This document shows, piece after piece, positions 61,307 to 64,000 of a DNA stretch of 64,000 nt. The translations under genes and the position numbers were made by a program. This DNA comes from UPXZ01 sp049840795. Lineage in GTDB: Bacteria > Bacteroidota > Bacteroidia > Bacteroidales > Paludibacteraceae. The first letter of the stretch is position 1, and each line of letters starts with the position of its first letter. The notes beneath the pieces are model-generated. The model was given only the letters and a program-made list of their open reading frames with translations. It did not search any database and was not told the DNA's origin. The DNA is taken from contig JASGJK010000016.1 in NCBI GenBank assembly GCA_049840795.1, forward strand, positions 182,142 to 246,141, given 5' to 3'.

Positions 61307-61698
61307 TTTTTATACACAAAAAGCGATAAGATTTTTCAAATCACACAACTTTTATAAAAATAATAACAGAAAAGTATTGAAAATATATAAAATTTCAATA
61401 CTTTCTTTTTATTTTTTGTTCGATGAAAATAAAAAGTTTTTTGTTTATTCTATTCAAAAAAGTCAACAAGTTTTTTATATGGAAAACTTTTTAGAAAATT
61501 TTTATGCATATTTTATTTTTTAAATAGCTGAAAATAAAATAATTAAAAAATAAAATGGAAAACTTTTAAAGATTTTCAATATTTTTTATTGATTTATTTG
61601 CTTCAATTAAAATATTTATTTAAAATTGCATTTTCTAAATCATCCGACTTATTAACGCCTAAAAGACTATTAAACAATAAATAATCAATACATACAAA
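61307..61698. other. AT-rich intergenic region upstream of the ribonucleotide reductase
   Basis: About 390 bases of very low GC. The phrase atggaaaactttt occurs twice (61479-61491 and 61555-61567, 76 bases apart), possible operator copies. I find no cobalamin-riboswitch B12 box and no NrdR-box-like pair, although the downstream gene would suit either. Confidence 0.5.
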
Positions 61699-64000
61699 GT
61701 GGATAAAAAAAATTATAATCAAGAAGACATTGAAAAAGCAACGTTGGATTATTTCAAAGGAGACGATTTGGCGACTAAAGTTTGGTCTACAAAATATGCT
61801 TTAAAAGATTCATTCGGGAATACCTACGAACTAACTCCGGATGATATGCACCACCGTTTGGCAAGCGAAATAGCGCGTATTGAAAAAAAATATCCGAATC
61901 CGCTGAACGAAAACGAATTATTTGATCTCTTCAGAAATTTCAATTACATTGTTCCTCAAGGAAGTCCTATGACGGGAATTGGAAATGAATTTCAAGTGGC
62001 ATCGTTGTCAAATTGTTTTGTGATTGGTTTTGATGGTGAGTCTGATTCGTATGGAGCAATCATCAAGATAGACGAAGAACAAGTACAGTTAATGAAACGT
62101 CGTGGTGGTGTAGGACACGATTTGTCGCACATTCGTCCCAAAGGTTCGCCTGTAAAAAACTCAGCACTTACCTCTACCGGCATTGTACCTTTTATGGAGC
62201 GTTATTCCAATTCTACTCGCGAAGTAGCTCAAGATGGTCGTCGTGGAGCGCTTATGCTCAGTGTAGCCATTCAACATCCCGATTCTGAATCATTTATAGA
62301 CGCTAAATTAGAAGCCGGAAAAGTAACCGGCGCTAATATTTCTGTGAAAATAGATGATAAATTTATGGAAGCTGCCATCAATAATCAACCTTACGTTCAG
62401 CAGTATCCTATCTATAGCAATGAACAATGGTATCAAAAAAGAAATTGACGCTAATGCTTTGTGGAAAAAAATAGTACATAATGCTTGGCAATCGGCAGAA
62501 CCAGGCATTTTGTTCTGGGATACCATACTCAAAGAATCTGTGCCCGATTGTTATGCAGATTTGGGATATAGAACAGTATCAACTAATCCGTGTGGTGAAA
62601 TTCCACTTTGTCCTTACGATAGTTGTCGCTTACTGGCTATTAATCTATATTCATACGTAAAAAATCCGTTTACCTCACAAGCCGAGTTCGATTTTGCACT
62701 TTTTTCGCAGCACGTAGAGTTGGCTCAACGGATTATGGATGATATTATTGATTTGGAGATGGAAAAAATTGACGCCATCATAGCGAAAATAGATTCTGAT
62801 CCAGAGAATGCGGATATTAAAAATACAGAACATCAACTATGGAATAAAATCAGAACCAAGACACTCCAAGGCAGACGTACGGGCGTAGGCACCACTGCTG
62901 AAGGTGATATGCTTGCAGCATTAGGTTTCACTTATGGCACCGATGAAGCAATTGATTTTTCAGAAAAAGTACATAAGGCTGTTGCACTTTCAGCTTATCG
63001 CTCATCAGTGAGGATGGCAAAAGAACGTGGCGCATTTGATGTTTACGATGCTAAAAGAGAGGAAAACAATCCTTACATTACTCGCTTGCGTGAAGCCGAT
63101 CCGGCTTTGTATAAAGATATGGTGAAATACGGACGTCGGTAATATTGCCTGCCTGACCATTGCTCCTACCGGAACTACAAGCATTATGACACAGACTACA
63201 TCGGGTATCGAACCTGTTTTTATGCCAGTGTATATGAGACGGCGTAAAGTAAATCCGAACGATAAAAATGTAACGGTTGATTTTGTTGATGAAAATGGAG
63301 ACTCGTGGGAAGAATATGTTGTATTCCATCATAAATTTGTAACTTGGATGGAAGCAAACGGAATACCTACTACAAAAAGATATTCCAAAGAAGAAGTCGA
63401 TACTTTAGTGGCACAATCTCCCTATTATAAAGCAACTGCAAACGATGTTGACTGGCTTAAGAAAGTGCAAATGCAAGGGCGTATTCAAAAATGGGTTGAT
63501 CACTCCATCAGTGTTACGATAAACCTGCCCAATAGTGCCACAGAAGAATTAGTAGGTCAATTATACGAAGAAGCTTGGCGATGTGGTTGTAAAGGAGTTA
63601 CAGTTTATCGAGACGGTTCTCGCTCCGGAGTGCTTGTATCTATCGACAAAAAAGAAGAAAAGAAGAAAGAAGACAAAGAAAATTGTTTCTGTTATCCGGG
63701 AGAATATATAAAACGTCCAAAGGAGTTGAAATGCGACGTCGTTCGCTTTCAAAATGCGAGAGATAAGTGGATTGCGTTTGTCGGTTTATATAACGGAAGA
63801 CCTTATGAAATTTTCACCGGTATTCAAGATGATGACGATGGAATTATGCTTCCGAAAACCGTGACTGACGGAAAAATAATAAAAGTAGTGGACGATGAAG
63901 GTAATAAGCGTTATGACTTTCAGTTTACAAACAAACGCGGCTTCAAAACAACCAGTGGAAGGTCTTTCGTATAAATTTGACCCTGAATTCTGGAACTACG
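61699..64000 (+). CDS. nrdJ: Adenosylcobalamin-dependent ribonucleotide reductase (class II), frameshifts, cut by the window edge
   Basis: Reduces ribonucleotides to deoxyribonucleotides. It starts at GTG 61699 (MDKKNYNQEDIEKATLDYFK). FQVASLSNCFVIGFDGESDS has the first redox Cys; RRGGVGHDLSHIRPKGSPVK and NSTREVAQDGRRGALMLSVA follow. The active-site triad is in STNPCGEIPLCPYDSCRLLA (Asn, Cys, Glu), with APTGTTSIMTQTTSGIEP later. No separate small subunit is seen, and the N-terminus lacks an ATP-cone, as in NrdJ. Frames slip near 62435 (an extra A), 63140 (an extra T) and 63950. The C-terminal Cys-rich end lies outside the window. Confidence 0.85.

Noticed and set aside
61307..61698. Cobalamin riboswitch before nrdJ
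   Set aside because: No B12-box-like segment or long G/C-containing helices in this very AT-rich leader.

Overview
The window is a low-GC chromosome segment from a member of the Bacteroidota, most likely of Bacteroidales type. The evidence is the recurrent TAnnTTTG (-7) promoters, a TonB-dependent receptor with a carboxypeptidase-like N-terminal repeat, a PUR-domain protein (DUF3276), an exported Cys-type glutathione peroxidase, a YbbR/YajC/NusB cluster, and intergenic repeat families typical of the phylum. The exact family cannot be read from the sequence. About 35 genes or gene pieces need a one-base correction, mostly in homopolymer runs, so most broken genes here look like uncorrected sequencing indels. 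I give the span of the full gene and note where the frame slips.

Layout. 0-1.5 kb: end of a mobile-element tyrosine recombinase. 1.7-5.8 kb: CCA-adding enzyme, an arsenate-reductase remnant, glutathione peroxidase, FabI. 5.9-12.4 kb: a heavy-metal efflux operon (His-rich exported protein, CusB-like adaptor, CusA-like pump, TolC-like channel), with indels clustered at 9.8-11.4 kb. 13.5-16.5 kb: an acyltransferase-like protein, then agmatine deiminase and N-carbamoylputrescine amidase (arginine to putrescine). 16.5-19.8 kb: a repeat-rich stretch with MITE-like elements, a 43-bp tandem repeat, a DUF6261-like gene and a stand-alone transposase zinc-ribbon protein. 20-30.6 kb: CoA-disulfide-reductase/rhodanese fusion, thioredoxin, thioesterase, lipoprotein plus TonB receptor, a COG2509 flavoprotein, AspS.

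30.8-45.6 kb is the main discovery: two related but distinct prophages of about 7.4 kb, head to head. They are bounded by three direct copies of a 28-bp dif-like XerCD site (30817, 38176, 45584). Neither encodes an integrase. Each has a HUH-type rolling-circle Rep with phiX174-like YxxKY motif, a roughly 290-aa putative capsid protein, a membrane-anchored lytic transglycosylase with an EF-hand, a chain of tiny membrane proteins, an annexin-repeat-like membrane protein, and one exported protein on the opposite strand with its own conserved promoter. Between the early and late genes lies a 70-bp block, almost identical in the two phages, of 10-bp iterons plus a hairpin (candidate origin or operator). 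Gene content suggests small tailless ssDNA phages comparable with those of flavobacteria (FLiP, Finnlakeviridae; Cellulophaga phages of the phi48:2/Omtje type), living as XerCD-integrated prophages.

Just beyond the right attachment site, a TrpB-like gene is preceded by an apparent transcription attenuator: a leader peptide with Trp-Arg-Trp, an antiterminator and an intrinsic terminator. 47.3-64 kb is mostly housekeeping: NadD, Gmk, YicC, a Nim-like flavoprotein, an ECF-sigma operon with an unknown lipoprotein, an outer-membrane protein, a WbpB/WbpD/WbpE-like set for a diacetamido-uronic acid sugar, YbbR, YajC, NusB, the PUR-domain protein, threonine aldolase, RuvX, peptide deformylase, and the start of an adenosylcobalamin-dependent ribonucleotide reductase that runs off the right edge.
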